64,000 nt of DNA. Origin: MWBF01 sp040772005. GTDB lineage: Bacteria; Chloroflexota; Anaerolineae; CG2-30-64-16. A model generated the notes under the pieces. It had not been told where the DNA came from and did not search any database. It was given only the letters and a program-made list of their open reading frames with translations. Made by a program: the position numbers and the translations under genes. Below, one piece after another: positions 16,987 through 25,272 of this stretch. The DNA is taken from positions 1 through 64,000 of the forward strand of contig JAXGYZ010000008.1 in assembly GCA_040772005.1 (NCBI GenBank). Reading direction: 5' to 3'. Within the stretch, counting starts at the first letter, position 1; each line of letters starts with the position of its first letter.

Positions 16987-18966
16987 CTATGCTCTATAGA
17001 AGGCCTGTTCCATGGCGAGCGTCTGGGCGATCGAGAATGCCATTTCGTTCGAAGTGACATTGCCGAGGCGCTTGTTCTCGATGCGCGGCTGCTTGTGGTT
17101 GATGCTGATGGGGAAGTACCACACGCTGTCGTAGATCATCTTCTCGCACTCTTTGGCGACAGCGCGGCCTTCGGATGGCGGTACAACCATGACGGAGGCG
17201 ACCTTGTCGTAGAGGTCCTTGACGATCTGCGGCGGCTCCTCGCCCTCTTTGCCGCCGGTGGCGCGCCATGTATTCCACAGCGAGCCCCAGAGGTCGAAGC
17301 CATATGCCTGGTAGTACCAGAGCGTCGAGACATCAAAGAGAACCGTGGCTTGTAGCTCGTTTGCGTTGACCTTGGGCCCCCACAGGGCGCCGGTCAGCGG
17401 CTTGACGCTGGTCTTGATGCCGACCTTGTTCCAGAACTGCGAGGCCAGTTGGGCGACGGGTCCGTGATCCCAGAAGTCGTTGTGCGGTTCGATCAGGATC
17501 GTGAAGGTCTTGCCGTCAGGCCCCAGCCGGAACCCTTCAGCGTCCTTCTTGTCCAGGCCCATCTCGTCCAGCAGCGCCATCGCACCTTCCTCGCTGAACT
17601 CGTTGGGCACCATATCGGTCGGCTCCGCATAGCCATAGTAAACCGCGTCGATGACCTCCATGCGGTTGATGGCCATGTTGAGCGCCTTGCGGAAGCGGAT
17701 GTCCTGTACGACCCTGCGCCAGTTTTCGTCGTTGTACGTCATGTTCACGAAGATGGCGCCGGCCGTGCGATGGATGTTGCCGAACTTCAGGTTGTAGTTG
17801 CCCTTCTCCTCGTTTGCCTTGTAGAGGGCAATCTTGGGCATGGTGACAACTTCTGCCCCGTAATCGGTCTCGCCTGCGAACTGCTTGACCGCGAGGACTT
17901 CGGGATCGGTGACCGTTTCGAACTCGATACGGTCGACGTATGGCAGTTGCTGGCCATCCGCGTCCACCTTGAAGTAATACGGGTTGCGTTCGAGCACGGT
18001 GCGTTGATCGTTGGCTTCCTTCAGGATCCAGGGGCTCAGCTTCGGGCAGTCGATGGTTCTGGCCTGCATGTAGTTCCAGGCATTATCATACTTGTTGAAG
18101 AACAGCTGAGTCCAGGTCTCGAACTTTCCCTCCGCGATGAGTTGCTCCAGCTTGGCGGGGTCGGCGTACTTCTTGTGGAACTGTTCGAGGTAGTGACGAG
18201 GCTGCATCAGCAGGTCGTACGCGTGCCAGCCGCCGATTGCCAGGTTGACTGGGAACCCACCGTAAGGCTGGGTGAAGGACCAGATGACGGTGTAGTCGTC
18301 CACGACCTCGAGTTTCATGGGCTCGCCGGTCGCCTTGGTGCCGGCCCGCAACCACGCCGGAGGGCCGGACGGGGCCAACTCCTCGTTTCCGTACCAGTCC
18401 TCCCACACGAAGGCGATATCCCGCGTGGTGACCGGCTGGCCGTCCGACCACTTGAGCCCCTTGCGCAGTGTTGCGGTGAAGACGGTATTGTCCTCGTTGG
18501 CCTCGAACGTTTCGAACAAGTTGGGCTGGATGTTGTCGCCCAAGATGCCCGGCGTGTTGAGGAGGGGCGTTTCGCACATCATGTAGCCGTCGTTGTCGTA
18601 TTGGATGCCCGGTCCGGCGAGGCGGTACGTGCCGCCATACTGCCCAACTTCCTGGTCCAGCCATTCGGGTGGCAGGCTTTGCACCAGCTTGGGGTTTACG
18701 GGCAGCCGTTCTTCAACAGGTGGCAACTTGCCGGCCTGGACCAGCTCGGCAAGCATGGGCGCTTCCTTATACTTGCTGGCAGCGACGGCCGGCGCTTCGG
18801 CTGCGGCTGTTGGGGGAACTGCCGTGGCGGCGGCGGCCGGTTCTGCAACCGGCGCGGTCGTGGGCGCAGTGGGTGGTGTGCTACTGGGGGTGCAGGCTAC
18901 AGCAACGATCCCTGCGGCTGCCCCGGCTGAGACTTGCAGAAATTGGCGACGAGAGATTTTCTTCAT
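16987..18966 (-). CDS. ABC peptide/oligosaccharide-binding lipoprotein (SBP family 5)
   Basis: A 659-residue receptor of the OppA/DppA class. The N-terminus KISRRQFLQVSAG is a twin-arginine signal (RRxFL) followed by a lipobox AVAC (Cys25). An Ala/Pro/Thr linker extends to about residue 65. The family 5 core follows, with TLRKGLKWSDGQPVTTRDIA and the RFRKALNMAINR block. Family 5 receptors bind peptides, but in this type of bacterium many bind plant oligosaccharides, and the absence of peptidase genes nearby makes a sugar plausible. The start has TAGGAG. It heads the operon of permeases, ATPases, two small membrane proteins and three UroD-like proteins. Confidence 0.92.
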   Translation of the reverse strand: MKKISRRQFLQVSAGAAAGIVAVACTPSSTPPTAPTTAPVAEPAAAATAVPPTAAAEAPAVAASKYKEAPMLAELVQAGKLPPVEERLPVNPKLVQSLPPEWLDQEVGQYGGTYRLAGPGIQYDNDGYMMCETPLLNTPGILGDNIQPNLFETFEANEDNTVFTATLRKGLKWSDGQPVTTRDIAFVWEDWYGNEELAPSGPPAWLRAGTKATGEPMKLEVVDDYTVIWSFTQPYGGFPVNLAIGGWHAYDLLMQPRHYLEQFHKKYADPAKLEQLIAEGKFETWTQLFFNKYDNAWNYMQARTIDCPKLSPWILKEANDQRTVLERNPYYFKVDADGQQLPYVDRIEFETVTDPEVLAVKQFAGETDYGAEVVTMPKIALYKANEEKGNYNLKFGNIHRTAGAIFVNMTYNDENWRRVVQDIRFRKALNMAINRMEVIDAVYYGYAEPTDMVPNEFSEEGAMALLDEMGLDKKDAEGFRLGPDGKTFTILIEPHNDFWDHGPVAQLASQFWNKVGIKTSVKPLTGALWGPKVNANELQATVLFDVSTLWYYQAYGFDLWGSLWNTWRATGGKEGEEPPQIVKDLYDKVASVMVVPPSEGRAVAKECEKMIYDSVWYFPISINHKQPRIENKRLGNVTSNEMAFSIAQTLAMEQAFYRA

Positions 18967-19182
18967 GTGAGACTCCTAGACTGGAGAGGCACGCATGCCG
19001 TACCACAAACGTTCATTGGTTGCTGGCATTGGACTTCAGCATCCAGTTTCTAGCCTTACTGGTCCTCCTTTCTCACGCTGCATCTGCGCGGGGATGACAT
19101 TCTCCTCTGTTGTCTGCACGGGGGGCTTGCTTCCGTCTTGCGGGACGGACCGGGCGAATGCAGTCTTCGCCATCGGCCCACA

Positions 19183-20271
19183 TTAGATCACGCGATCGCT
19201 GCCGCCGTCGATCGGGACCTGGGCCCCGGTCGTCCTTGCGAACAGCGGACCGCACATCTCAGCAGCTAACTCGGCCACGTCGTGACTGGTCACCTTCGTT
19301 TTCAGAAGGTTATTGGTTTTGTACTGCTCAACGGTCATGCCGTAGTGCTTCGCCCGAGACTCCAGCACCTCTTCGGTCCAGATGCCGGTGTCGAAGACCG
19401 CATGCGCATGGAAGATGTTGACGCGTATGCCGTCCGCCGCCCATTCCAGGGCGGCGACCCGGGCCAGTTGGGTCAGCGCGGCCTTTGAGCAGGAATAGGC
19501 CGCGGCCCCGGGCCCCGGCGCCAGTACGTTGCGCGAGCCGTTGACGGCCACGCGGCCGCGGTTCGGCGCCGCTTGCAGCAGCGGGTACGCCTCGCGCAGT
19601 ATGATCAGCCCCGAGTCGAGGTTCACGCGCATCACACGCTGCCATTCGGCCAGGGCCAGGGCCTTGATGTTGCAGCCGGCCGGGAAGACGCCCGCGTTGA
19701 GCACCAGCATGTCGAGCCCCCCGAACGCCTGCGCAGCCGACTCCATTGCCTGGGCCACAGCGGCCTCGTCCGTGACGTCGCAGACCAGGCCCAGATAATC
19801 CGGGCGCCGATGCTGCTCGCGCACGCGCGGGCTGATGTCCAGTCCCACAACCGCTGCATCGCGCGCCAGGAACGACTCGACGCAGGCCAGGCCGATGCCG
19901 GATGCCGCGCCGGTCACGAGGGCGACTTCACCGGCGAAGACTCCGCTCGGGCCGGAACCCGCCGCGCGGTCGGCCACCTGCGACTCGAAGGCCCCTCCGC
20001 CGGTATCTTCCTCCGACCGATAGGCGTCAGCTACCCACCGCGCCTCGGCTGCCGACCGGCCGTAGACGCAAACGCCGATGCCGGGCGCCCAAGCTGCACC
20101 GCAGACCCGGCCAGGCGGGACCTGATCAGGTTCGGGCAGGCCGTCGCGGCGCGGGAGATCGGGATAGGCCGCCAGAATCAAGGGTCTTCCGGCGGTCGTC
20201 GAGAGTGACCGGCGCAGTGCGGTGATTGCGTCACGGGCAGGCCCCGCTTGCTGGCGCAACGGGTCGGACAT
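19183..20271 (-). CDS. Short-chain dehydrogenase with relic of class II aldolase domain
   Basis: A 362-residue protein. Residues about 115-362 are a classical SDR: GAASGIG nucleotide-binding loop, LNAG, and the YSCSK active-site Tyr/Lys. The C-terminus TTGAQVPIDGGSDRVI is characteristic of the bifunctional rhamnulose-phosphate-aldolase/dehydrogenase family (RhaD-type fusions). Those proteins carry about 400 residues of class II aldolase before the SDR. Here only about 105 residues remain, and they resemble the end of the aldolase part (VCGAAWAPGIGVCVYGRSAA). The aldolase zinc site is missing. It is probably a free dehydrogenase for an aldehyde or hydroxyacid made by the adjacent aldolase. It lies 64 bases after the LsrF-like gene. 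Confidence 0.8.
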   Translation of the reverse strand: MSDPLRQQAGPARDAITALRRSLSTTAGRPLILAAYPDLPRRDGLPEPDQVPPGRVCGAAWAPGIGVCVYGRSAAEARWVADAYRSEEDTGGGAFESQVADRAAGSGPSGVFAGEVALVTGAASGIGLACVESFLARDAAVVGLDISPRVREQHRRPDYLGLVCDVTDEAAVAQAMESAAQAFGGLDMLVLNAGVFPAGCNIKALALAEWQRVMRVNLDSGLIILREAYPLLQAAPNRGRVAVNGSRNVLAPGPGAAAYSCSKAALTQLARVAALEWAADGIRVNIFHAHAVFDTGIWTEEVLESRAKHYGMTVEQYKTNNLLKTKVTSHDVAELAAEMCGPLFARTTGAQVPIDGGSDRVI

Positions 20272-20297
20272 CTAATCCTCCATCATTCCGGTGCCAT

Positions 20298-20327
20298 CCG
20301 GGTGACGACCGGCCAGTCGTCACCCGG
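20298..20327. repeat. Perfect 12-bp hairpin between aldolase and SDR genes
   Basis: CCGGGTGACGAC (20298-20309) pairs perfectly with GTCGTCACCCGG (20316-20327) around a 6-base loop. No T-run follows on the transcribed minus strand, so it is more likely a processing or attenuation element than a full terminator. Confidence 0.7.
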
Positions 20328-20335
20328 AGATAAGG

Positions 20336-21130
20336 CTACCTCTGGCTGTGGACCATATCGTTGTAGATCGCCTGGGCCTGCACGGGGTCGGCGCCCTCAT
20401 GGATGATCGCCTGCAGACTGCGAGCCATCGCCGCCGGTTGCGGGCTCTGCCAGACGTTCCGGCCGAGATTGATGCCAATCGCGCCCCGCTGCATGCCGTC
20501 GTAGACGAAATCGAAGACCTCACGCTCGGTTTCGCATTTCGGGCCGCCTGCAATGACTACTGGCACCGGGCATCCGTTTACGACCTTCTCGAAGTGCTCG
20601 CACCAGTAGGTCTTGACCACGGTTGCGCCCAGCTCGGCACAGATACGGCAGCAAAGGCCCAGGTAACGCGCATCGCGCTTCTCCATCTCTCGGCCCACCG
20701 CCGTTACCGCCATCACCGGAATACCGTACTTTTCGCAGTCGTTGACCAGTGCGGCCAGGTTGCCGAGGGTCTGCTTCTCGTAGGAAGTGCCGATGAAGAC
20801 CGACACCCCGACAGCCGAAGCGTTCACGCGGATGATGTCCTCGATCGCAGTTGTCACGATCTCATCGGCAAGATCGTGGCCCGTCATGCTCGTACCCCCG
20901 GAGACGCGCAGGATGATCGGCTTGCTGGTGACGGGATCGATCACAGCACGCAGGACGCCGCGCGTGCAGAACAGGGCGTCGTAATACGGGTAAAGCGGAG
21001 CGATGGTCTCCGCAGGCCGCTCCAGGTTGGTCGTCGGTCCCTGGAAGTAGCCATGGTCGATCGGCATGAAAAAGCACTTGCCGTCTGCACCCAGCAATTG
21101 CGCCAAACGGTTCTTCTTCCCCCAGTCCAT
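20336..21130 (-). CDS. LsrF/DeoC-superfamily class I aldolase or thiolase
   Basis: A 264-residue TIM-barrel protein resembling LsrF (the thiolase that cleaves phospho-3-hydroxypentane-2,4-dione) and archaeal-type class I fructose-bisphosphate aldolases. The N-terminal block FFMPIDHGYFQGP is the family opening. A Lys in TVVKTYWCEH is the likely Schiff-base residue. The phosphate-binding strand-ends VVIAGGPKCE and GINLGRNVWQ are intact. A phosphorylated keto-sugar is therefore the expected substrate. A GAGGAGG precedes the start. It lies in an operon behind promoter P1 with a four-cysteine small protein and an SDR. Confidence 0.82.
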   Translation of the reverse strand: MDWGKKNRLAQLLGADGKCFFMPIDHGYFQGPTTNLERPAETIAPLYPYYDALFCTRGVLRAVIDPVTSKPIILRVSGGTSMTGHDLADEIVTTAIEDIIRVNASAVGVSVFIGTSYEKQTLGNLAALVNDCEKYGIPVMAVTAVGREMEKRDARYLGLCCRICAELGATVVKTYWCEHFEKVVNGCPVPVVIAGGPKCETEREVFDFVYDGMQRGAIGINLGRNVWQSPQPAAMARSLQAIIHEGADPVQAQAIYNDMVHSQR

Positions 21131-21146
21131 AGATGTGCCTCCTCAG

Positions 21147-21371
21147 TTAATGGGCTGTCTCGGCGGGCCTCACGACGAGGTAACCCTTCTCGATCAGCCA
21201 GTGGTGAAATTCATAGGTGGTGTGAATGCAGGAGTTCTGACAGATCCCGCGAATGCGGTCGTACTCAGGTGAACCGGCCGCGGCCTCATCCAGCAGAAGC
21301 TGGACCGGACAACGGATATCCTTGCAATACTCACGGCGCTGGTAGTCTACGAAACCCACGATAGGAGACAT
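21147..21371 (-). CDS. 74-residue four-cysteine protein, function unknown
   Basis: A small protein with Cys16, Cys21, Cys44 and Cys48, in the pattern C-x4-C and C-x3-C, plus clustered His residues near position 56. This could bind a metal ion or an iron-sulfur cluster, though I recognise no family. An AAGGAG Shine-Dalgarno lies 9 bases before the ATG, and the next gene starts 16 bases after its stop. Both facts support it as a real gene. It is the first gene after promoter P1, about 205 bases downstream of the operator. Confidence 0.7.
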   Translation of the reverse strand: MSPIVGFVDYQRREYCKDIRCPVQLLLDEAAAGSPEYDRIRGICQNSCIHTTYEFHHWLIEKGYLVVRPAETAH

Positions 21372-21576
21372 AGGCCCACTCCTTTGTCTGCAGTGGATGG
21401 CGATGGCCTGCCCTTGAGTTAACGTCTGTAGGTGAGCCAGATGGCCCTCGGATGTCCTGAGGCAAGGCCATCAGCCGTGTTGGTGAAGCACTTGGCGACC
21501 TGGACCGGGGATCCGTCAGGTACATGCAGCAGACTTGTCTTGGGCTCAACAGCGCCCGGACGTATGTACCTATCTG
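21372..21576 (-). promoter_or_regulatory. Long structured 5' leader of the P1 operon
   Basis: About 200 bases separate P1 from the first start codon. A hairpin GATGGCC/GGCCATC (21440-21446 with 21466-21472), with an inner CTC/GAG pairing, is visible. It does not match a riboswitch I recognise. The rest of the gap up to the E2 gene (21623-21715) shows only a weak 6-bp inverted repeat, GCCGGT/ACCGGC (21671-21694), after the E2 stop. Confidence 0.4.
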
Positions 21577-21622
21577 CTTGTGTGTACAGGTGTAGGGTAT
21601 CACGCAGGGTCCTGTTTGTCAA
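21577..21622 (-). promoter_or_regulatory. Promoter P1 with GntR-type operator
   Basis: On the minus strand TTGACA (21617-21622), a 17-bp spacer and TACCCT (21594-21599) form a promoter. Four bases further is the near-palindrome CTTGTGTGTACAGG as read on the plus strand (21577-21590). It differs by two bases from the operator at P2 and P3. P1 drives the small Cys protein, LsrF-like and SDR genes. Confidence 0.65.
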
Positions 21623-21715
21623 ATGCTTTCGTTCTCCGGAACATCGCCTCAATCTTGAATTGTATTTGATGCCGGTGCAGCGACCTCAACCGGCCAGCGT
21701 TCTGCGGCCAAGTCA

Positions 21716-23101
21716 TCACGCGATCAACAGATGCGGCTTCTCCACCAACTGCACGACCCGCTGCAGGAACCGCGCGGCCGGAGCCCCGTCCACCAGCCGG
21801 TGATCGAAGGTCAGGCTGAGCCACACCATCTGCCGCGGCTCCACGCGATCCTCGATCCAGACCGGCTGCGTCTTGATCCGCCCCACGCCCAGGATGGCGC
21901 ATTCGGGCAGATTGATGATGGGTGTGAACGCATCGATGCCGAACATCCCGAGGTTCGTCAGGGTGAATGTCCCGTCTCGTAATTCCTCCGGCGTGCAGCG
22001 GCCGGCGCGCGCCCGCTCGGCCAGGTCTCTCGTTTCGGCTGCCAACGCCGCGAGTCCCTTGCCGGGCACGTCCCGCACGACGGGGACGAGCAGCCCCCGA
22101 TCCGTGTCAACGGCCAGCCCGATATCGATGCGCGACCACAGCTTGATAGCATCTCCGGCCAGCGAGGCGTTGAGCCGGGGCTGCTCGCGCAGCGCCCTGG
22201 CAAGGATGTACAGGAACAGGTCATTGTAAGAGACCGCCACGCCATCCGCGGCCAGTTGACCGCGCAAGGCGACCAGGGCGGTGGCATCCGCTTCAGCGGT
22301 CAACGTCACCGGGGCCGTCTGGGTGTGGCTCTGTGTCATCCGGCTGGCGATTGTGCCGCGGACTCCGGCGAGCGGGATCGTCTCGCCCGGTTCCGCCTGG
22401 GCCATTGCCGCCAATGGTGGCGAGACAGCGGGCTGCGGTGGAGCCGCAGCCGTAGGCGCCGCGGCGCGGCCGGCCAGCGCGGTCTCGATGTCTTCGCGCG
22501 TGATCTGGCCGCGCGGGCCGGTGCCGCTGAGAGCCTGCCACTCCAGGCCGGCTTCCTCTGCCACGCGCCGGGCCACGGGCGTGATGGCGTGATCCCCGCG
22601 CCGGGTGGCCTCAAGCTGGCGCTGCGCGAGATAGGCGCGCACGTCGCGCTCGATGACCGCGCCCTCGGGTCCGGTCGGCTTGATCTCTCCCAGGGGCACG
22701 TGCTCGGCCTCGATTAGCCGTCTGGCCCGCGGGGAGACAAACACCCGTTCGCGCGGGCTCGGTCCTGTGGCCACAGCGCTGTGCTCCCGCTTCGGCGGGA
22801 CGATGGGAGCCGCGGCCCCGGTTGTAGGCGGGGGAGACGCGCTTTCCCTCCCCTCGGCCTCCCCGGGTTCCGCGATCGTGGCGATGGCGCTCAACGCCTT
22901 CACCTCATCGCCGGGCCGGGCAGTCACCTGGCGCAGAATGCCGCTGGCCGGCGCCTCTACTTCCAGCGTAGCCTTGTCCGTCTCGATCATGAAGAGCGCC
23001 TCGCCCTGCCGGACGGCGTCGCCCTCGTTCTTGAGCCAGCTCACGAACGTCAGCGTGTCTACCGTTTGGCCGAGAGGGGGCACAAGTACATCTACTGACA
23101 T
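21716..23101 (-). CDS. 2-oxo-acid/acetoin dehydrogenase E2 (dihydrolipoamide acyltransferase)
   Basis: A 461-residue E2. The lipoyl domain is residues 1-75 with the lipoylated Lys in IETDKATLE. Two peripheral-subunit-binding domains follow, at about 118-160 (VSPRARRLIEAEHVPLGEI) and 175-212 (TPVARRVAEEAGLEWQALSG), instead of the usual one. The catalytic domain ends with FDHRLVDGAPAARFL, carrying the active His and Asp. The start at 23101 begins MSVDVLVPPLG; the frame extends upstream only through repeat sequence. It works with E1 beta and E1 alpha encoded upstream. No E3 gene is in the window, so a shared E3 is assumed. Confidence 0.9.
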   Translation of the reverse strand: MSVDVLVPPLGQTVDTLTFVSWLKNEGDAVRQGEALFMIETDKATLEVEAPASGILRQVTARPGDEVKALSAIATIAEPGEAEGRESASPPPTTGAAAPIVPPKREHSAVATGPSPRERVFVSPRARRLIEAEHVPLGEIKPTGPEGAVIERDVRAYLAQRQLEATRRGDHAITPVARRVAEEAGLEWQALSGTGPRGQITREDIETALAGRAAAPTAAAPPQPAVSPPLAAMAQAEPGETIPLAGVRGTIASRMTQSHTQTAPVTLTAEADATALVALRGQLAADGVAVSYNDLFLYILARALREQPRLNASLAGDAIKLWSRIDIGLAVDTDRGLLVPVVRDVPGKGLAALAAETRDLAERARAGRCTPEELRDGTFTLTNLGMFGIDAFTPIINLPECAILGVGRIKTQPVWIEDRVEPRQMVWLSLTFDHRLVDGAPAARFLQRVVQLVEKPHLLIA

Positions 23102-23114
23102 AGGGTTACCAATC

Positions 23115-23208
23115 TGTGACGAGTGACGAGTAACCAGTAACGAGTGACGAGTAACAAGTAAGCTATAGATCACTCATTACTCGTTACTCCTTCCTCATTA
23201 CTCGTTAC
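23115..23208. repeat. GAGTAACGAGTAA repeat array
   Basis: Tandem 7- to 14-base units such as GTGACGAGTAACCAGTAAC form one arm, and ATTACTCGTTACTCC units the other. The two arms can pair into a long hairpin in the gap between the E1 beta and E2 genes. The same family occurs at 44029, 50499, 50976 and 59656. Confidence 0.8.
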
Positions 23209-24236
23209 CCATATAACGCCTTAACTGCTGCAACCACCCGCTCCGCGGACGGTACGTAGAACTGCTCCATGACCGGCGCAAAGGGCGGCGGGACGTCTGG
23301 GGCCGAGACGCGCTTGATGGGCGCGTCCAGCCAGTAGAACGCCTCCTCGGCGACGATCGCGGCCAGGTCGCCCGCCCACCCGCCGGTGAGATTGTCTTCC
23401 TCGACGATGACGAGCCGGCCGGTCTTGCGGACCGACTCCAGGATCAGCTCCTTATCGAGCGGGACCAGCGTGCGGGGGTCGATCACTTCCGCTTCGATGC
23501 CGTCCTGGGCGAGGATTTCCGCCGCGGCCAGCGCACGGTACATCGTCAGCAGCTTGCCGATGATCGTCACATCCTTGCCGGGCCGGCGGATGATGCCCTT
23601 GCCGATGGGGACGACGTAATCGGCGTCGGGCACCTCACCGACCGGGCTGAGTGCGCCTTTTTCGGTGCGCGGCCCCTTGGAGCCGTACAGCAGCTTATGC
23701 TCGAAGATGATCACAGGGTTATCGTCGCGCACTGCGCTCTTGAGTAGCCCCTTGGCGTCGTAGGCTGTCGACGGTGCGACGACCTTCAGCCCCGGCACGT
23801 GGCAGAAGAAGGCCTCCAGGCTTTGCGCGTGCTGGCTGCCGCGCGCCGTCGCACCCACGGGCGCGCGCATGACCAGCGGCACCTTAACCGTTCCGCCCGA
23901 CATGTACGTCATCTTGGCTGCCTGGTTGGCAAGCTGGTCCATCGCCAGGAACAGGAAGTCGGCATACTGCACGTCGGCGATGGGGCGGAGTCCTGCCATC
24001 GCTGCACCGACTGCGATGCCCGTCAGCCCCAACTCTGAGATGGGGGTGTCCAGGATGCGTTCGTGGCCGAACTCGTCGGAGAGGCCGAGCGTCACCGTGA
24101 ACGCGCCGCCGAAGCCGCCGGGGATGCCGATATCCTCGCCGATGCAGAAGACCGTGGAGTCACGCCGCATTTCCTCGCGGATGCCGGCGCGCAGCGCCTC
24201 GGCAATGCTCATCAGCGTTGTGCCGTTGGACGTCAT
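23205..24236 (-). CDS. 2-oxo-acid/acetoin dehydrogenase E1 beta subunit
   Basis: A 343-residue thiamine-diphosphate-dependent subunit, typical length for PdhB/AcoB. Blocks include GEDIGIPGGFGGAFTVT, DTPISELGLTGIAVGAAMAG with the ThDP-binding Glu, and PRTLVPLDKELILESVRKTG in the C-terminal domain. Its ATG overlaps the E1 alpha stop as ATGA, so the two subunits are translationally coupled. Pyruvate, acetoin and branched-chain 2-oxo acids are all possible substrates; the sugar context does not decide. Confidence 0.9.
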   Translation of the reverse strand: MTSNGTTLMSIAEALRAGIREEMRRDSTVFCIGEDIGIPGGFGGAFTVTLGLSDEFGHERILDTPISELGLTGIAVGAAMAGLRPIADVQYADFLFLAMDQLANQAAKMTYMSGGTVKVPLVMRAPVGATARGSQHAQSLEAFFCHVPGLKVVAPSTAYDAKGLLKSAVRDDNPVIIFEHKLLYGSKGPRTEKGALSPVGEVPDADYVVPIGKGIIRRPGKDVTIIGKLLTMYRALAAAEILAQDGIEAEVIDPRTLVPLDKELILESVRKTGRLVIVEEDNLTGGWAGDLAAIVAEEAFYWLDAPIKRVSAPDVPPPFAPVMEQFYVPSAERVVAAVKALYG

Positions 24237-25258
24237 CGCGCGCCTCCTGCCGGGACGCCGGCCCCCCGGAACGGTATCGGACCCTCGCCGTAGAAAACGT
24301 CTTCGAGCGTCTCCTCCGCCGCCGGTGCGGGGCTGGACTCGGCAAAGGCCACGGCGTCGTCGATCGCGGCTGCCACTTCTCCCTCGATCGCCGCAAGCGA
24401 CTCATCCGATGCGAGCCCCGCGGCCTTGAGCTGCCCGGCCAGGCGGAGGATCGGATCGCACGCTGCCCACTCCTGTTCTTCTTCCTTGGAGCGGTAGGTG
24501 CGCGGGTCGCTGCGCGAGTGACCGCACTGGCGATAGGTCTTGCATTCGAGCAAGGTCGGACCGCCGCCTGCGCGTGCGCGGGCGATCGCCCGGCCTGCTG
24601 CCTCGTAGACGGCGAGGACGTCGTTGCCGTCGGCCACCTCGCCCGGCATACCGTACGTTGCGGCACGGTTGGCGACTTCCGGCACCCGGAAGGCGCTGGC
24701 GATAGGCGTCGAGGCCGCGTAGAGGTTGTTTTCGCAGACGAAGATGGCCGGCAACTGCCAAAGGGCCGCCATGTTCAGCGCCTCGTGGAAGGCGCCTTCG
24801 TTCGTCGCTCCCTCGCCAAAGAAGGCCACGGAGACCCGGCCTCCGCCCAGGCGCTTGCAGGCCAGCGCCGCGCCCGTCGCGACCGGGATGCCGCCGCCGA
24901 CGATGGCGATGGCCGGAAACATGCCCACCTGCACATCGCCCACGTGCATGGAGCCGCCCTTGCCCTTGCAGCAGCCCGTCCGCTTGGCAAACAGCTCGGC
25001 CATGATGGCGCGCATCGAAACGCCCTTGGCAATGGCGTGACCGTGCGGCCGGTGTGTGCTGGCAACATAGTCCTCCGCGGTCAGATTCGCGCACACGCCC
25101 ACCGCGACCGCCTCCTGGCCGATATACAGGTGCAGGGTCGAGGGGATGCGCCCCTGCATGTACAGGTAGTTGCAGCGTTCCTCAAACCGCCGTATGGTGA
25201 GCATCTGGCGGTAGAGGGCCAGTTGCTGCCCCTCATCAGGTTGGTGCTTTGAATCCAT
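24233..25258 (-). CDS. 2-oxo-acid/acetoin dehydrogenase E1 alpha subunit
   Basis: A 341-residue ThDP-binding subunit of the PdhA/AcoA type. The ThDP motif is GEGATNEG...CENN (the usual first D replaced by E), and STLHLYIGQEAVAVGV is a family block. The phosphorylation-loop region contains YRQCGHSRSDPRTYR. The ATG at 25258 is preferred; the upstream extension in frame overlaps the RuBisCO-like gene. It begins 14 bases after that gene's stop, which places the dehydrogenase in the same transcript as the RuBisCO-like protein. Confidence 0.9.
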   Translation of the reverse strand: MDSKHQPDEGQQLALYRQMLTIRRFEERCNYLYMQGRIPSTLHLYIGQEAVAVGVCANLTAEDYVASTHRPHGHAIAKGVSMRAIMAELFAKRTGCCKGKGGSMHVGDVQVGMFPAIAIVGGGIPVATGAALACKRLGGGRVSVAFFGEGATNEGAFHEALNMAALWQLPAIFVCENNLYAASTPIASAFRVPEVANRAATYGMPGEVADGNDVLAVYEAAGRAIARARAGGGPTLLECKTYRQCGHSRSDPRTYRSKEEEQEWAACDPILRLAGQLKAAGLASDESLAAIEGEVAAAIDDAVAFAESSPAPAAEETLEDVFYGEGPIPFRGAGVPAGGAR

Positions 25259-25272
25259 GCGCTTCTCTTTGG

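Noticed and set aside
21372..21576. Riboswitch in the P1 leader
   Set aside because: A hairpin is visible, but no known aptamer pattern could be recognised.
23115..23208. Possible CRISPR array
   Set aside because: Units are 7-14 bases with no spacers of constant length, and no cas gene is present.
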